DNA of 64,000 bases from Crystallibacter sulfonylureivorans_A (GCF_047607445.1 NZ_JBLKRT010000002.1:124001-188000); one strand, 5' to 3'. Positions 7,801-15,950 are shown, counted from the first letter of the stretch. Numbers and translations are program-made. The notes: generated from the letters alone by a model not told the origin.

Positions 7801-8331
7801 CTGCCCGGCGAGAAGCCGGTCTTCGCGCAGCTGGCCGAGCGGATGTCCTCGGCGTCCGCTGTCTCCCGCGCCCCTGCAGCGGTGGCCGTGCAGTCCGCCC
7901 CGGGTCATCAGACCGCGGGAGCGGAAGCTGCTGCTCCCAGCGGGCCCGGAGCTGCCCAGCCCAACGCGCAGTTCGCGCCGGCGTCAGGCCCCAGCGCTCC
8001 GGCGCCCTCGGTCCCGGCTTCGCCCTACGACGACATCCCCTACGCCAACGACGAGCCGCCTGCCGAAGAATGGGAAACCACGCCCGATCGGCAGGTGCCC
8101 GGCCAGAAGCGCAGCCGCTACCAGCAGCTGCTGGACCAGGCGAAGGCGACGCAGGCGGCGGCAGCCCCAACGCCGTCCCCGTCGGGCAGTAACCTAAACT
8201 TGAAATACGTCGAGGACATCCCCAGCGACGACGACGAGTCCATCGAGGACTCCGGGCTTGTCGGCCGCGCAGCCATCGAACGTTTGCTCGGCGGACGCCT
8301 GATTGAAGAACGTAGCCACGACGGTTCCTGA
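4816..8331 (+). CDS. dnaX: DNA polymerase III subunit gamma/tau
   Basis: This is the clamp-loader ATPase of the replicative polymerase. The N-terminal AAA+ module has the P-loop GPRGCGKT (residues 44-51), zinc cysteines C63, C72, C75 and C78, and IDEAHMV as Walker B. The sensor-1 region and the domain III collar extend to about residue 370. A tau-like domain lies at about 735-820 (QIEMIRRAWPEILSTLSGIR onward). The protein is very long (1171 aa) because two Ala/Pro/Ser/Gln-rich linkers flank that domain. A conserved acidic tail (YVEDIPSDDDESIEDSGLVG) ends it. The start is GTG 4816. No slippery A-run for a gamma-producing frameshift was seen. Confidence 0.95.
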   Translation: MSTALYRRYRPDTFADVIGQEHVTHPLMAALQKNRVNHAYLFSGPRGCGKTTSARILARCLNCAEGPTPTPCGTCDSCVELGRGGPGSLDVIEIDAASHGGVDDARDLRERATFAPVRDRYKIFIIDEAHMVTPAGFNALLKIVEEPPEHIKFIFATTEPDKVIGTIRSRTHHYPFRLVPPEPLMQYLELLCQQENVPVAPGVLSLVIRAGGGSVRDSLSVLDQLMAGAGPAGLDYELAVSLLGYTHASLLDDVVDAFAAADASTVFSAVDRVVQTGHDPRRFVEDLLERFRDLIIVRAMPESAHAILRGVPEDQIARMQTQANQMGASELSRAADITNQALTEMTGATSPRLHLELLCARILLPAADQGEQGVAARVDRIERRLSYGGAPVSAPLDQGQAPVAHAAAEPALSGPAAARAALRGANAHKAQAQAQEPAQAPASVPASTTPGSPRPDAERITPPRVSTADWPREDQQAPASSANTTQPAAQSAAQHDGGAPAASSHTAPASSGTFGSPDSAAASGAAPSAGADTSAPVSSASAAAAPAGPGTPSGGAAGAEAGPAVPASVFGNPRDAGRGDAGVKRPSDTASPQSSAPNASTASAADWGGTWGAMPEPAPAPEKPATPAPASANPAAPSAAQQAGAPQVGTQQAGTQQAGTQQGETPGQQRQAPRQPQGHPDAPQHPAQAAPAAQQPSRPEPAAAPQQPSRQEQAAPQASAPRQDQAAPQASGQIEMIRRAWPEILSTLSGIRKVTWMNVSANASPLSLDGSALTLGFKNQGSATNFGNGDHAENLRQAIQQVLGMDLRILTVEDASVTAGESSPKVPTSRQQPADGGWSANTATVSAPASAESDPAPAVAPMSPAPGAPQPAPSPAPSPVASVAGGWQSPSSSAGASEPGTAASPESPASPTPADAGYSAPSGISASTAPSAGSGDSAPTAMSAHSGSSAASGWSAASAASGASAPSGMSGATAASAPSADSPNSASGNGQRPPALPGEKPVFAQLAERMSSASAVSRAPAAVAVQSAPGHQTAGAEAAAPSGPGAAQPNAQFAPASGPSAPAPSVPASPYDDIPYANDEPPAEEWETTPDRQVPGQKRSRYQQLLDQAKATQAAAAPTPSPSGSNLNLKYVEDIPSDDDESIEDSGLVGRAAIERLLGGRLIEERSHDGS
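6760..6804 (+). repeat. 15-bp triplicate inside dnaX
   Basis: Three tandem 15-base units (GGAACCCAGCAGGCT, the same again, and GGAACTCAGCAGGGC) encode the repeat GTQQA in the first disordered linker of DnaX. The copies are almost identical at DNA level, so the expansion is recent and in frame. Confidence 0.85.
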
Positions 8332-8355
8332 CCGGACGCGGAGAATGAAGGTTCA

Positions 8356-8952
8356 GTGTACGAAGGTGCTGTCCAGGAGCTGATCGACGAGCTCGGCCGC
8401 TTGCCTGGAATCGGCCCGAAGTCGGCCCAGCGCATCGCGTTCCATATCTTGGACGCCGATCCGGCCGACATGAAGCGGCTCGTTGACGCCGTGACCAACG
8501 TCAAGGAACGGGTGAAGTTCTGCTCCATCTGCGGGAACGTCTCCGAGCAGGAAACCTGCAACATCTGCCGCGATCCGCGCCGGGACCCCAGGGCCATCTG
8601 TGTGGTGGAAGAGTCCAAGGACGTCATCGCGATTGAGCGGACCCGTTCCTTCAAGGGCCGCTACCACGTGCTCGGCGGGGCGATCAATCCGATCGGCGGT
8701 GTGGGCCCGGAGCAGCTTCGGATCAAGGAGCTGTTGAACCGGCTCTCAGACAAGCAGATCGAAGAAATCATTATCGCTACCGATCCCAATCTGGAAGGCG
8801 AGGCGACCGCCACCTACCTGGCGCGCATGCTCAAGGCGATCGGCATCCCGGTCAGCCGGCTCGCCTCGGGCCTGCCGGTCGGCGGAGATCTGGAGTACGC
8901 GGACGAAGTCACCTTGGGCCGCGCCTTCGAAGGCCGCCGCATCCTGACCTAA
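8356..8952 (+). CDS. recR: recombination mediator protein RecR
   Basis: At 198 residues it has the exact family length. An N-terminal helix-hairpin-helix (LGRLPGIGPKSAQRIAFH) is followed by a zinc finger with C56, C59, C68 and C71. A Toprim domain then holds VVEESKDVIAIE and the ATDPNLEGEATATYL region, and the C-terminal Walker-B-like segment contains GGDLEYADEVTLGRAFEGR. RecR with RecO loads RecA on gapped DNA. The start is GTG 8356, and the gene lies 24 bases after dnaX in the usual dnaX-recR operon. Confidence 0.96.
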   Translation: MYEGAVQELIDELGRLPGIGPKSAQRIAFHILDADPADMKRLVDAVTNVKERVKFCSICGNVSEQETCNICRDPRRDPRAICVVEESKDVIAIERTRSFKGRYHVLGGAINPIGGVGPEQLRIKELLNRLSDKQIEEIIIATDPNLEGEATATYLARMLKAIGIPVSRLASGLPVGGDLEYADEVTLGRAFEGRRILT

Positions 8953-9049
8953 GCCGCCGGTCTGGGCGCCCAGGCGGGTACGGCCGTGGCGCCGCATTCT
9001 GACCCGATCCCGCCGGCCGTGGGCGACTAAGCGGCTACGGTGCCGCAGA

Positions 9050-9850
9050 TCAATCAGTCTCACCAGCCAAGAACTTGATGATGGCCTCCGTGACGGCGGT
9101 TGGCGCATCCTGAGTGACCAGATGACCGGCACCGCCGATCACGTGTTCTGGCACGTTCTCGGCCGCTGCCCAAGCTGGCATTGCCGTGGCGATGTTGCCG
9201 GTCTTGTCTTCTGCGCCGCGGATTAGGAGCAGGGGAACGGGCGTTCGGTACCCGGGGTCTGGGGCAACGAACTGCACGGTGGCCCGCCACACGTCGATAA
9301 ACCCGCGTTTGCTGACCTGCGAGAAGGCGCGTTCCGCGTCGGCCCTTCCGGCGTCTGTAACAGTCGATGCCTTGGCCATGAGCTTCGGCAGACGCCGAGC
9401 AGGAATGAGCGCCAGCGCGGGAGCGGCCAATCGCAGCAGGAACCGTTCGCCGGAAGTGAGCGGTCCGGCATTCCACGTGGAGTCCATCACGATGAGACCC
9501 GCATACTTTCCTGGATTCCGCCGAACCAGTGCCTGCGCGATGTTGCCGCCGAGCGAGTGGCCCGCGAGCACGGGGCGATCCAGCCCCAGCGTGGTCAGGA
9601 GCGCTTCCACGTCTTGGACGAACAACTCTGCGGTGAGCGGCGCTGTATTCGGCTGGGACTGCCCCTGTCCGCGAAGGTCCAGCAAGACCACCCGCTGTCC
9701 CCGCTCTGCGAGCGCGGCCGCCTGCGCCTCGAACATGACGTGGTCGGCACCGGCACCATGAAGGAAAACCACCGCAGGGCCATCACCGGGCCTGTCCGCG
9801 TATCGAAGTACTACTCCGGGCAGTGTGAGCTCGTCGGGCAGATTCACCAT
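9050..9850 (-). CDS. alpha/beta hydrolase
   Basis: This 266-residue single-domain alpha/beta hydrolase has an oxyanion HGAG at 31-34 and the nucleophile elbow GHSLGG with Ser99. The acid Asp214 is in RGAEDKTG and His242 is in GGAGHLVT. Overall it looks like the 2-hydroxymuconate-semialdehyde hydrolase / epoxide hydrolase / haloperoxidase-like branch, but the substrate is not predictable. It is transcribed toward recR and stands alone. REP-like copies lie immediately upstream of its promoter. Confidence 0.85.
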   Translation of the reverse strand: MVNLPDELTLPGVVLRYADRPGDGPAVVFLHGAGADHVMFEAQAAALAERGQRVVLLDLRGQGQSQPNTAPLTAELFVQDVEALLTTLGLDRPVLAGHSLGGNIAQALVRRNPGKYAGLIVMDSTWNAGPLTSGERFLLRLAAPALALIPARRLPKLMAKASTVTDAGRADAERAFSQVSKRGFIDVWRATVQFVAPDPGYRTPVPLLLIRGAEDKTGNIATAMPAWAAAENVPEHVIGGAGHLVTQDAPTAVTEAIIKFLAGETD

Positions 9851-9905
9851 GGGGTGAATGTAGCAAGCCGGTCAGGGGACGGTTAGGTGCCCGCTTGGTC
9901 TTCCC

Positions 9906-10000
9906 TTGGTCTCCACGCAGGCGCGAGCGCCTTTGGTCGACCACCGGGGTCGTTGTCCACCCGGTCTCCACGCAGGCGCAAGCGCCTTTGGTCGACCACC
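9906..10000. repeat. REP-like element cluster 2 (two copies, inverted relative to cluster 1)
   Basis: Copies at about 9908-9945 and 9963-10000 read GGTCTCCACGCAGGCG, a C-G-A or C-A-A loop, AGCGCC, then TTTGGTCGACCACC. This is the reverse complement of cluster 1 near 1 kb. They occupy the gap between the hydrolase promoter and the 3' end of the GntR gene. Confidence 0.8.
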
Positions 10001-10008
10001 GGGGGGGG

Positions 10009-10776
10009 TTAGGGGTTTTGGTCGATGGGGCCGAGTTCGTAGACGGCACCGGGTTCGGGGACTTCGGCGACCGTTTCTACCTTGATGCCCTGCTCGGCCA
10101 GCTCACCGGTCATGCGGGCGGTGGCTTCGGTGAGGTGTTCTGCGATGGCCGCTACGGCCGCATCGGCGTCGCCGGATTTCAGCGCCGCCATGATGGCGCG
10201 GTGGGAGGGCGTGATTTCCCGGCGCACCACGTAGCCGTCCTTGCTGCTGAAGCTGGCCAGCCGCGTTTCCACCACCAGTGTGGACATGTAACGGGTCAGC
10301 CTGCCGTTGCCGGCGGCCTCGACCAGGGCGAAATGAAAGTCCAGATCCGCGTCGCCGATGGTCCGGGCATCCGTTCCTTTGACCGCCTCGACCAAGTGGT
10401 CGAAGGCCGCAGTCACCTTGGTGAGGGCACCGGCGTCGTTGTTTCGAATGAGGATCCGGGCGGCGTGCGCTTCAATGGCGATGCGCGCTTCAAACAAGTC
10501 GGGAAGGCGGTCCTCGGAGATCGTCGCCACGCGAAGACCCTGTCCGGGTATGGCGGTGAGCAGGCCTTCCTGCACCAGCCGCTGGGCGGCCTCGCGCAGC
10601 GGGCTACGGCTGACGCCCAGCTGCCGGGAAATCTCCACCTCGCGCAGCGGGGAACCAACGGGTAGTCCGCCTGAATAGACGGCGTTCCGCAGCTCGGTGG
10701 CGATCAGGTCCACCGTCGACGGACGGTGCACCCGCAGGAAGGCCGGCGCACCGGCCGGTGCGGAGTTCTGCGGCAT
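10009..10776 (-). CDS. GntR-family regulator, FadR/FCD subfamily
   Basis: The 255-residue protein has an N-terminal winged helix (about residues 20-85, with VGSPLREVEISRQLGVSRSPLREA in pieces). An all-helical FCD effector domain follows (about 95-225), containing the metal-binding-type DLDFH and an SHRAIMAAL helix. FCD regulators usually sense small carboxylates. ATG 10776 was chosen because AAGGAAC lies just upstream and the conserved protein begins there. It is divergent from the ABC importer genes and is the likely controller of them. Confidence 0.85.
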   Translation of the reverse strand: MPQNSAPAGAPAFLRVHRPSTVDLIATELRNAVYSGGLPVGSPLREVEISRQLGVSRSPLREAAQRLVQEGLLTAIPGQGLRVATISEDRLPDLFEARIAIEAHAARILIRNNDAGALTKVTAAFDHLVEAVKGTDARTIGDADLDFHFALVEAAGNGRLTRYMSTLVVETRLASFSSKDGYVVRREITPSHRAIMAALKSGDADAAVAAIAEHLTEATARMTGELAEQGIKVETVAEVPEPGAVYELGPIDQNP

Positions 10777-10932
10777 CTGGTTCCTTACTCTTCCGGCGCT
10801 TCGGATGCAGGCGGGCGCCTGGTTTATCAGCGGGCGACCGCCGTTCAACCACCCCGTAGCCAAATTGTAATCAGCTGTGGGCGGCGGCATAGGGTCCCGG
10901 TCGTCCGCAGGGTTTTCACGGCTTCCTGCTGA

Positions 10933-10999
10933 TTGTCGACAAACATACACGCTGACTCTCTGATTGTATGTTGACCAGAAGTTCATTAGCGTTGTCAAC
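10933..10999. promoter_or_regulatory. operator candidates between the GntR gene and the ehu-type importer
   Basis: Three symmetric elements lie in the 316-bp divergent gap. They are the palindrome TTGTCGACAA (10933-10942), AACATACA / TGTATGTT (10942-10949 and 10965-10972), and GTTGTCAAC (10991-10999). FadR-type regulators bind short palindromes of this size. The exact site and the promoters are not resolved by eye. Confidence 0.35.
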
Positions 11000-11092
11000 A
11001 GTCACAACCGAATTCGGGTCGGGTCGGCTGGGTTGCGCCGCAGAGGCGTGGGCTGGGTGGTTCGCCCCATTACACGACCGAAAGAGGAAATG

Positions 11093-12007
11093 ATGAACGC
11101 GCGACTGACGAAGTCTCGAACAGCCTTGGCGGGCGCCAGCATTCTGGGCATGCTCCTGCTGGCAGGATGTGGCGACGGCCAAATCGACTCCGCCGAGGGC
11201 GGCGAAGGCGCCGCCACCGGCGACACCCTGGCCAAGATCAAGGATGAAGGCACCGTCACCGTCGGCATCGCCGGTGAAGCCCCGTACTCCTTCCAGGAAG
11301 GCGGCGAACCGACCGGCGGCACCATCGCCATGCACGAGGAGATTTTCAAGAACCTGGGCGTGGACAACGTCGAAGTGGCGCTGGTGGACTGGGACGCGCT
11401 GATTCCCGGGCTGAACGCGGGACGGTTCGACCTGGTCAGCGCAGGCATGTCGATCCTGCCCGAGCGCTGCGAACAGGCCGCGTTCAGCGATCCGGAGATC
11501 ATGTACACCACCGCCCTGATGGTCAAGGAGGGCAATCCCAAGGGCCTTACCGACATGGATTCCGTGGTGAAGGCCGACGACGTGAAGCTGGCGGTACTCT
11601 CCGGCGGCATCGAGGCCGGTTACGCGGACAAGCTCGGCATCGACAACGTGCAGTCGGTGGGCAACGCCCAGGACGGCATGGACACCGTGGCCGCCGGCCG
11701 CGCGGACGCCTTCGCCATGACCGCAATTTCGCTGAACTGGCTGGCCGACAACAACCCGGACGCCGGCGTCGAGGTCACCGATGCCTTTGTGGCCAACATC
11801 GACGGCCAGGAGCAGATCGGCGCCGGCGGCACCGTATTCCGCAAGGGCGACACCGAGCTGATCGACGCCTACAACCAGGAGCTCGGCAAGATCACCGAGA
11901 GTCCGGAAACCTACGTGGACGTGCTCGGCGAATTCGGCTTCACCGAGGAGAACCTGCCGCCGAAGGATCTGACCACCGAGCAGCTCTGCGCCGGGACGGC
12001 AGGCTAG
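11093..12007 (+). CDS. ehuB: ABC importer substrate-binding lipoprotein, ectoine/hydroxyectoine EhuB type
   Basis: This is a periplasmic-binding-type protein of the amino-acid (SBP_bac_3) family. Its signal peptide ends in the lipobox LLLAGC, so Cys26 would be lipidated and membrane-anchored. The mature domain shows features I associate with EhuB: LIPGLNAGRFDLVSAGMSIL, PERCEQ-A-FS, KEGNPKGL and a GG-EAGYA segment. ATG 11093 is preferred over the adjacent ATG 11090 because AGAGG is better spaced. It is first of four genes (binding protein, two permeases, ATPase). Ectoine as substrate is inferred from resemblance and gene order; another amino-acid-like solute is possible. Confidence 0.7.
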   Translation: MNARLTKSRTALAGASILGMLLLAGCGDGQIDSAEGGEGAATGDTLAKIKDEGTVTVGIAGEAPYSFQEGGEPTGGTIAMHEEIFKNLGVDNVEVALVDWDALIPGLNAGRFDLVSAGMSILPERCEQAAFSDPEIMYTTALMVKEGNPKGLTDMDSVVKADDVKLAVLSGGIEAGYADKLGIDNVQSVGNAQDGMDTVAAGRADAFAMTAISLNWLADNNPDAGVEVTDAFVANIDGQEQIGAGGTVFRKGDTELIDAYNQELGKITESPETYVDVLGEFGFTEENLPPKDLTTEQLCAGTAG

Positions 12008-12016
12008 TCCATCCCC

Positions 12017-12748
12017 ATGGAGGCAAATTTTGCAGCGCTGGCTGAGGCGGCGCCGAGGATCTGGGAAGGCTTGGGCATTACCCTCCTCCTGACCCTCGGC
12101 GGCGCCCTGCTGGCGATCGTCATTGCGGTGGTCCTGGGACTGGGTGCCCGCCTGAACAATGTCTTCTTGCGGGGCATCTGCCGGGTCTTCATCGAATTCT
12201 TCCGCGGCACCTCGCTGGTGGTGCAGCTGTTCTTCTTCTTCTTCGTGCTGCCGCAGCTGGGCGTGGACCTTCCGGCCATGGTCTGCGGCATCCTGGGGCT
12301 GGGGCTGAACTACGGCGCCTATTGCGCTGAAGTGGTGCGCGGTTCCATCAACTCCGTGCCCACCGGCCAGTGGGAGGCGACGACGGCGCTGAGCCTGTCC
12401 AAGGCGCAGCGGATGCGCCGGATCATCTTCCCGCAGGCCTGGGCCCTAATGATCCCGTCGTTGACCAACTACCTGATCCACATGCTCAAGGGCACGGCCA
12501 TCGTCAGCTTCATTACGCTGGCCGACCTGACCTATCACACCGAGCAATTGCGCCAGGACACTAATACCTTCTTCGCCTACGGCGTCAGCCTGGTCATCTA
12601 CTTTGTGCTGGCCTACATCCTGACGCTGATGATGAACGGCCTTGAGGTCCAGGCGAAGCACAAATTGGGCCGCGGCGACTCGCTGCGCGAAACCCTCAGC
12701 TTGAAGGCGCCGGAGACCACTGTTGCGGCGGAAGGAGGTAGGGGCTGA
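12017..12748 (+). CDS. ehuC: ABC importer permease, EhuC type
   Basis: This 243-residue inner-membrane permease of the His/Glu/Gln family has about five hydrophobic segments. The EAA loop GQWEATTALSLSKAQRMRRI (about residues 116-135) contacts the ATPase. The gene starts nine bases after ehuB and its last base overlaps the ATG of ehuD. A polar tail of about 35 residues follows the last helix. Confidence 0.8.
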   Translation: MEANFAALAEAAPRIWEGLGITLLLTLGGALLAIVIAVVLGLGARLNNVFLRGICRVFIEFFRGTSLVVQLFFFFFVLPQLGVDLPAMVCGILGLGLNYGAYCAEVVRGSINSVPTGQWEATTALSLSKAQRMRRIIFPQAWALMIPSLTNYLIHMLKGTAIVSFITLADLTYHTEQLRQDTNTFFAYGVSLVIYFVLAYILTLMMNGLEVQAKHKLGRGDSLRETLSLKAPETTVAAEGGRG

Positions 12749-13401
12749 TGAATGGATTATGGGATTGGGACGCCGCCTACGCCGTCCTCCCGGAGCTGTT
12801 GCTCGCGTTCCTGAAGGTGACGCTGCTGGTGACGGTTGTCAGTACCGCCATTGCCGCCGTGCTCGGCCTGGTCATCGCCATCCTGCGGATGTCCGTGCCC
12901 AAACCGGTGGCGGTGATCATCAACTTCGTCGGCGATTTCATCCGCATGACGCCGATCGTGGTGCAGCTGCTCTTCGCCTACTGGACGTTCCTGAGCGTTG
13001 ACGCGATCATCATCGGCATCGCGGTCTTCGGCATCCACTACTCCACCTACATGGCAGAGGTCTACCGGGCCGGCATCGAATCCGTGCCCAAGGGCCAGTG
13101 GGAGGCCACCAAGGCACTGTCCATGTCCAAGTCGCGGACCTGGATTGCCGTGGTCATCCCGCAGGCCCTGCGTGCCACCGTTCCGGCGTTGGGCAACTAC
13201 GCCATCTCGATGTTCAAGGACACACCGTTCCTGCTGACCATCGGCGTGGTGGAAATGGTCCGCGCTGGCCTGACCTTCGGTGGCAACCACTTCAGATATA
13301 TGGAGGCCATCACCCTGGCCGGCGTGATCTTCCTGCTGGCCAGCTACCCGACCTCCCTGCTCATCTCCAGATTGGAAAAGCGCCTTGCCTACAACTACTG
13401 A
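12748..13401 (+). CDS. ehuD: ABC importer permease, EhuD type
   Basis: This 217-residue permease has about five membrane segments and the EAA loop GQWEATKALSMSKSRTWIAV. It pairs with the preceding permease as a heterodimeric channel. Translation is coupled to ehuC by a one-base overlap, with GGAGG upstream of the ATG. The C-terminus runs into the ATPase gene. Confidence 0.8.
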   Translation: MNGLWDWDAAYAVLPELLLAFLKVTLLVTVVSTAIAAVLGLVIAILRMSVPKPVAVIINFVGDFIRMTPIVVQLLFAYWTFLSVDAIIIGIAVFGIHYSTYMAEVYRAGIESVPKGQWEATKALSMSKSRTWIAVVIPQALRATVPALGNYAISMFKDTPFLLTIGVVEMVRAGLTFGGNHFRYMEAITLAGVIFLLASYPTSLLISRLEKRLAYNY

Positions 13402-14230
13402 ACCCGAGACCATGCCCGCCCCCGACACCGCAGCCACCGTTCCCGCCATCAAGTTCGAGAACGTGGAGAAGCGGTTCGGCGACAACGTGGTCCTGAAGGA
13501 CCTGAACTTCGAAGTCGCCAAGGGTGACCGCGTGACCCTGATCGGCCCCAGCGGTTCCGGCAAAACCACCATCCTGCGCCTGGTGATGACGCTGGAGGAG
13601 CTCAGCGGCGGATTTATCTACATCGACGGCGAGCCGCTCACCCACGAGGAGCGCGGCGGCAAGCGGGTGGAGCTGGGCGAAAAGGCACAGAAGCAGATCC
13701 GCAAGCGGATCGGCATGGTGTTCCAGCAGTTCAACCTGTTCCCCAACATGAGCGTGCTGGAGAACATCATCGAAGCCCCGGTGCACGTGCTGGGCCAGTC
13801 CAAGGAAGAGGCGACCGCCCGCGCCATGGAACTGCTGGAGAGCGTGGGGCTGCCGGATAAGGCGGACGCCCACCCGCTGGAGCTCTCCGGCGGCCAGCAG
13901 CAGCGGGTGGCGATTGCTCGGGCGCTAGCGATGGACCCGGAGATCCTGCTGCTGGACGAGGTCACCTCCGCGCTGGACCCGGAGATTGTGGGCGAAGTGC
14001 TGGGGATCCTGCGGCACATCGCCGACACCACCGACATCACCATGCTGATCGTCACGCATGAGATGCAGTTCGCCCGCGACGTCTCCAACCGGGTGATGAT
14101 GTTCGACGGCGGCAAGGTTGTTGAAGAGGCGACGCCCGAGGTCATGTTCACCAACCCGCAGCACGAACGGACACAGGCGTTCCTGCACGCCGTCCTCGGC
14201 AACGGTGACGACCAGCTCGGCACCCGCTGA
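13385..14230 (+). CDS. ehuA: ABC importer ATPase, EhuA type
   Basis: This is the nucleotide-binding subunit of the polar amino-acid importer class. It has Walker A GPSGSGKTT, a Q-loop in MVFQQFNLF, the signature LSGGQQQRVAIARAL, Walker B LLLDEVTSALDPE and the switch VTHEM. TTG 13385 follows GGAAAAG and overlaps ehuD by 17 bases. ATG 13412, shortly after the ehuD stop, is an alternative start that removes nine residues. Last gene of the importer operon; a long palindrome follows at 14271. Confidence 0.85.
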   Translation: MPTTTEPETMPAPDTAATVPAIKFENVEKRFGDNVVLKDLNFEVAKGDRVTLIGPSGSGKTTILRLVMTLEELSGGFIYIDGEPLTHEERGGKRVELGEKAQKQIRKRIGMVFQQFNLFPNMSVLENIIEAPVHVLGQSKEEATARAMELLESVGLPDKADAHPLELSGGQQQRVAIARALAMDPEILLLDEVTSALDPEIVGEVLGILRHIADTTDITMLIVTHEMQFARDVSNRVMMFDGGKVVEEATPEVMFTNPQHERTQAFLHAVLGNGDDQLGTR

Positions 14231-14570
14231 GCCGCCGGCTAGCCACCCGCTAGCCACCCGCTAGCCGAAACGAGTGTACGGATATGGCCCGTCCGGCGTC
14301 CGGAAGCGGGCCATATCCGTACACTCGATCCTCCGGACGGGGGTGGCAGCGCGACGCCGGCGCCGTGCGGCACTACGGTGAGGCACCGGCGTCGTTATGA
14401 CCAAGGCCAGTCACACTGACCGGCCGCATTCTCTGCCGCCCCTGATGCGGCGTTAGAATTGCCCTGCCGCGCCGTGTCCGCAGCCAGGACCCGCGGCAGC
14501 CTTCCATAAGCCCGGCCGCCCGCCTCGAGCGGCACGTCCGGGCCCAACCCAGGAGTTGTTTAGAGCCCAC
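14231..14570. other. 340-bp gap between importer operon and aspartokinase
   Basis: The gap holds tandem GCTAGCCACCC units (14237-14267) and the long palindrome (14271-14327). A second imperfect hairpin pairs CGACGCCGG at 14352-14360 with CCGGCGTCG at 14386-14394. A TAGAAT box lies at about 14454-14459 without a good -35. The second hairpin could be an attenuator or terminator for aspartokinase, but no leader peptide or riboswitch was recognised. Confidence 0.4.
14271..14327. repeat. long palindromic element, copy 1
   Basis: Arms 14271-14290 (CGAGTGTACGGATATGGCCC) and 14308-14327 are perfect reverse complements across 20 bases with a 17-base loop. No U-run follows on either strand, so it is not a standard terminator. 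Its arms share a base pattern with elements at 45176 and 58359. Confidence 0.85.
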
Positions 14571-15857
14571 ATGAGCCTGATAGTGCAGAAGTTTGGCGGT
14601 TCCTCAGTCTCGGACGCCGAGGGTATTAAGCGCGTGGCCCAACGCGTGGTCGATACCCAGGCTGCCGGCAACCAAGTGGTGGTCGTCGTGTCCGCCATGG
14701 GGGACACCACCGACGAACTGCTGGACCTGGCCCACCAGGTCTCCTCCAACAGCAGCGCGCGCGAAATGGACATGCTGCTCTCCGCCGGCGAACGCATCTC
14801 CATGTCCCTGCTAGCCATGGCCATCCAGGAGTTCGGCTCCCGCGCGCAGTCCTTCACCGGCAGCCAGGCCGGCATGGTCACCGACGCCATCCACGGCAAG
14901 GCGCGGATCATCGACGTCTCGCCGCACCGGGTGCTGACCACCATTGAACGAGGCGAGATCGCCATTGTGGCCGGCTTCCAGGGCATCAGCCGGGAGAGCA
15001 ACGACATCACCACGCTGGGCCGCGGCGGCTCGGACACCACCGCGGTGGCACTGGCGGCGGCCCTGGGCGCCGATGTCTGCGAGATCTACACCGATGTGGA
15101 CGGCGTGTACACCGCCGATCCGCGCGTGGTGCACAGCGCCAAGAAGATCGACACCATCTCCAGCGAAGAGATGCTGGAGATGGCAGCCTCCGGCTCCAAG
15201 ATCCTGCACCTGCGCTGCGTCGAGTATGCCCGCCGCTTCGGCGTGAAGCTGCACGTGCGCTCGTCCTTCAGCACCAACGAAGGGACCTGGGTGCTGCCCA
15301 ACCCCGACGACAAGATCAAGATTCAAGAGGGAGAACCCTTGGAACAGCCCATCATCTCCGGCGTTGCCCACGACCGCTCCGAAGCCAAGGTCACCATCCT
15401 GGGCGTGCCGGACATCCCCGGCAAGGCCGCGGAAATCTTCGGCATCGTGGCCGGCGCGCACTCGAACATCGACATGATCGTGCAGAACATCTCCACCCGC
15501 GGCACCGGGAAGACGGACATCTCCTTCACGCTGCCCATGGTGGAGGGCAAGGAAGCCCTGGACGCGCTCAATGCGGCACAGGATGTTGTGGGCTTCGAGG
15601 GCATCCTCTACAACGAGAACGTTGGCAAGCTCTCGCTGATCGGCGCGGGCATGCGCTCCAACCCGGGCGTCTCCTACAAGTTCTTCGAGGCCCTGCACAA
15701 GGCCGGCGTGAACGTGGACATGATCTCCACCTCGGAGATCCGCATCTCGATTGTCACGCACGCCGACCTGCTGGATACCGCCGTCCGCGCGGTGCACGCC
15801 GCGTTCGACCTGGACACCGAAGAGGAAGCCACGGTCTACGGCGGCACCGGCCGCTGA
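14571..15857 (+). CDS. lysC: aspartate kinase
   Basis: It phosphorylates L-aspartate, the first step to lysine, threonine, methionine and diaminopimelate for peptidoglycan. The 428-residue protein has the amino-acid-kinase domain with KFGGSS (7-12) and the GRGGSDTTA segment near residue 150, then two ACT regulatory domains (about 265-425). ATG 14571 matches the conserved start, although AGGAG lies unusually far upstream (about 15 bases). Residue 257 is a TTG codon with its own strong ribosome-binding site, as expected for a separate beta subunit of the corynebacterial alpha2beta2 enzyme. An asd gene does not follow in this window. Confidence 0.95.
   Translation: MSLIVQKFGGSSVSDAEGIKRVAQRVVDTQAAGNQVVVVVSAMGDTTDELLDLAHQVSSNSSAREMDMLLSAGERISMSLLAMAIQEFGSRAQSFTGSQAGMVTDAIHGKARIIDVSPHRVLTTIERGEIAIVAGFQGISRESNDITTLGRGGSDTTAVALAAALGADVCEIYTDVDGVYTADPRVVHSAKKIDTISSEEMLEMAASGSKILHLRCVEYARRFGVKLHVRSSFSTNEGTWVLPNPDDKIKIQEGEPLEQPIISGVAHDRSEAKVTILGVPDIPGKAAEIFGIVAGAHSNIDMIVQNISTRGTGKTDISFTLPMVEGKEALDALNAAQDVVGFEGILYNENVGKLSLIGAGMRSNPGVSYKFFEALHKAGVNVDMISTSEIRISIVTHADLLDTAVRAVHAAFDLDTEEEATVYGGTGR
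15327..15341 (+). promoter_or_regulatory. internal ribosome-binding site and TTG start for the aspartokinase beta subunit
   Basis: GAGGGAG at 15327-15333 sits five bases before TTG at 15339-15341, in frame with lysC. The peptide beginning there (LEQPIISGVAHDRSEAKVT) corresponds to the start of the separately translated regulatory beta subunit known from Corynebacterium and Bacillus aspartokinases. A 171-residue protein would result. Confidence 0.65.
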
Positions 15858-15950
15858 CCTGCCGCTGACCCGGCGGCTCGGCAAGCCGCGGATCCACTGA
15901 CCGCGGACTCAGCCGACTGCGGACTCGCTGACCTCCGGATCGACTGATCA

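Noticed and set aside
4816..8331. Programmed frameshift in dnaX producing gamma
   Set aside because: No A-AAA-AAG-type slippery heptamer with a following hairpin was seen after the ATPase domain.
10777..10998. N-terminal extension of the GntR regulator to 329 codons
   Set aside because: Runs through the promoter region with its palindromes; AAGGAAC before ATG 10776 and family length favour the shorter protein.
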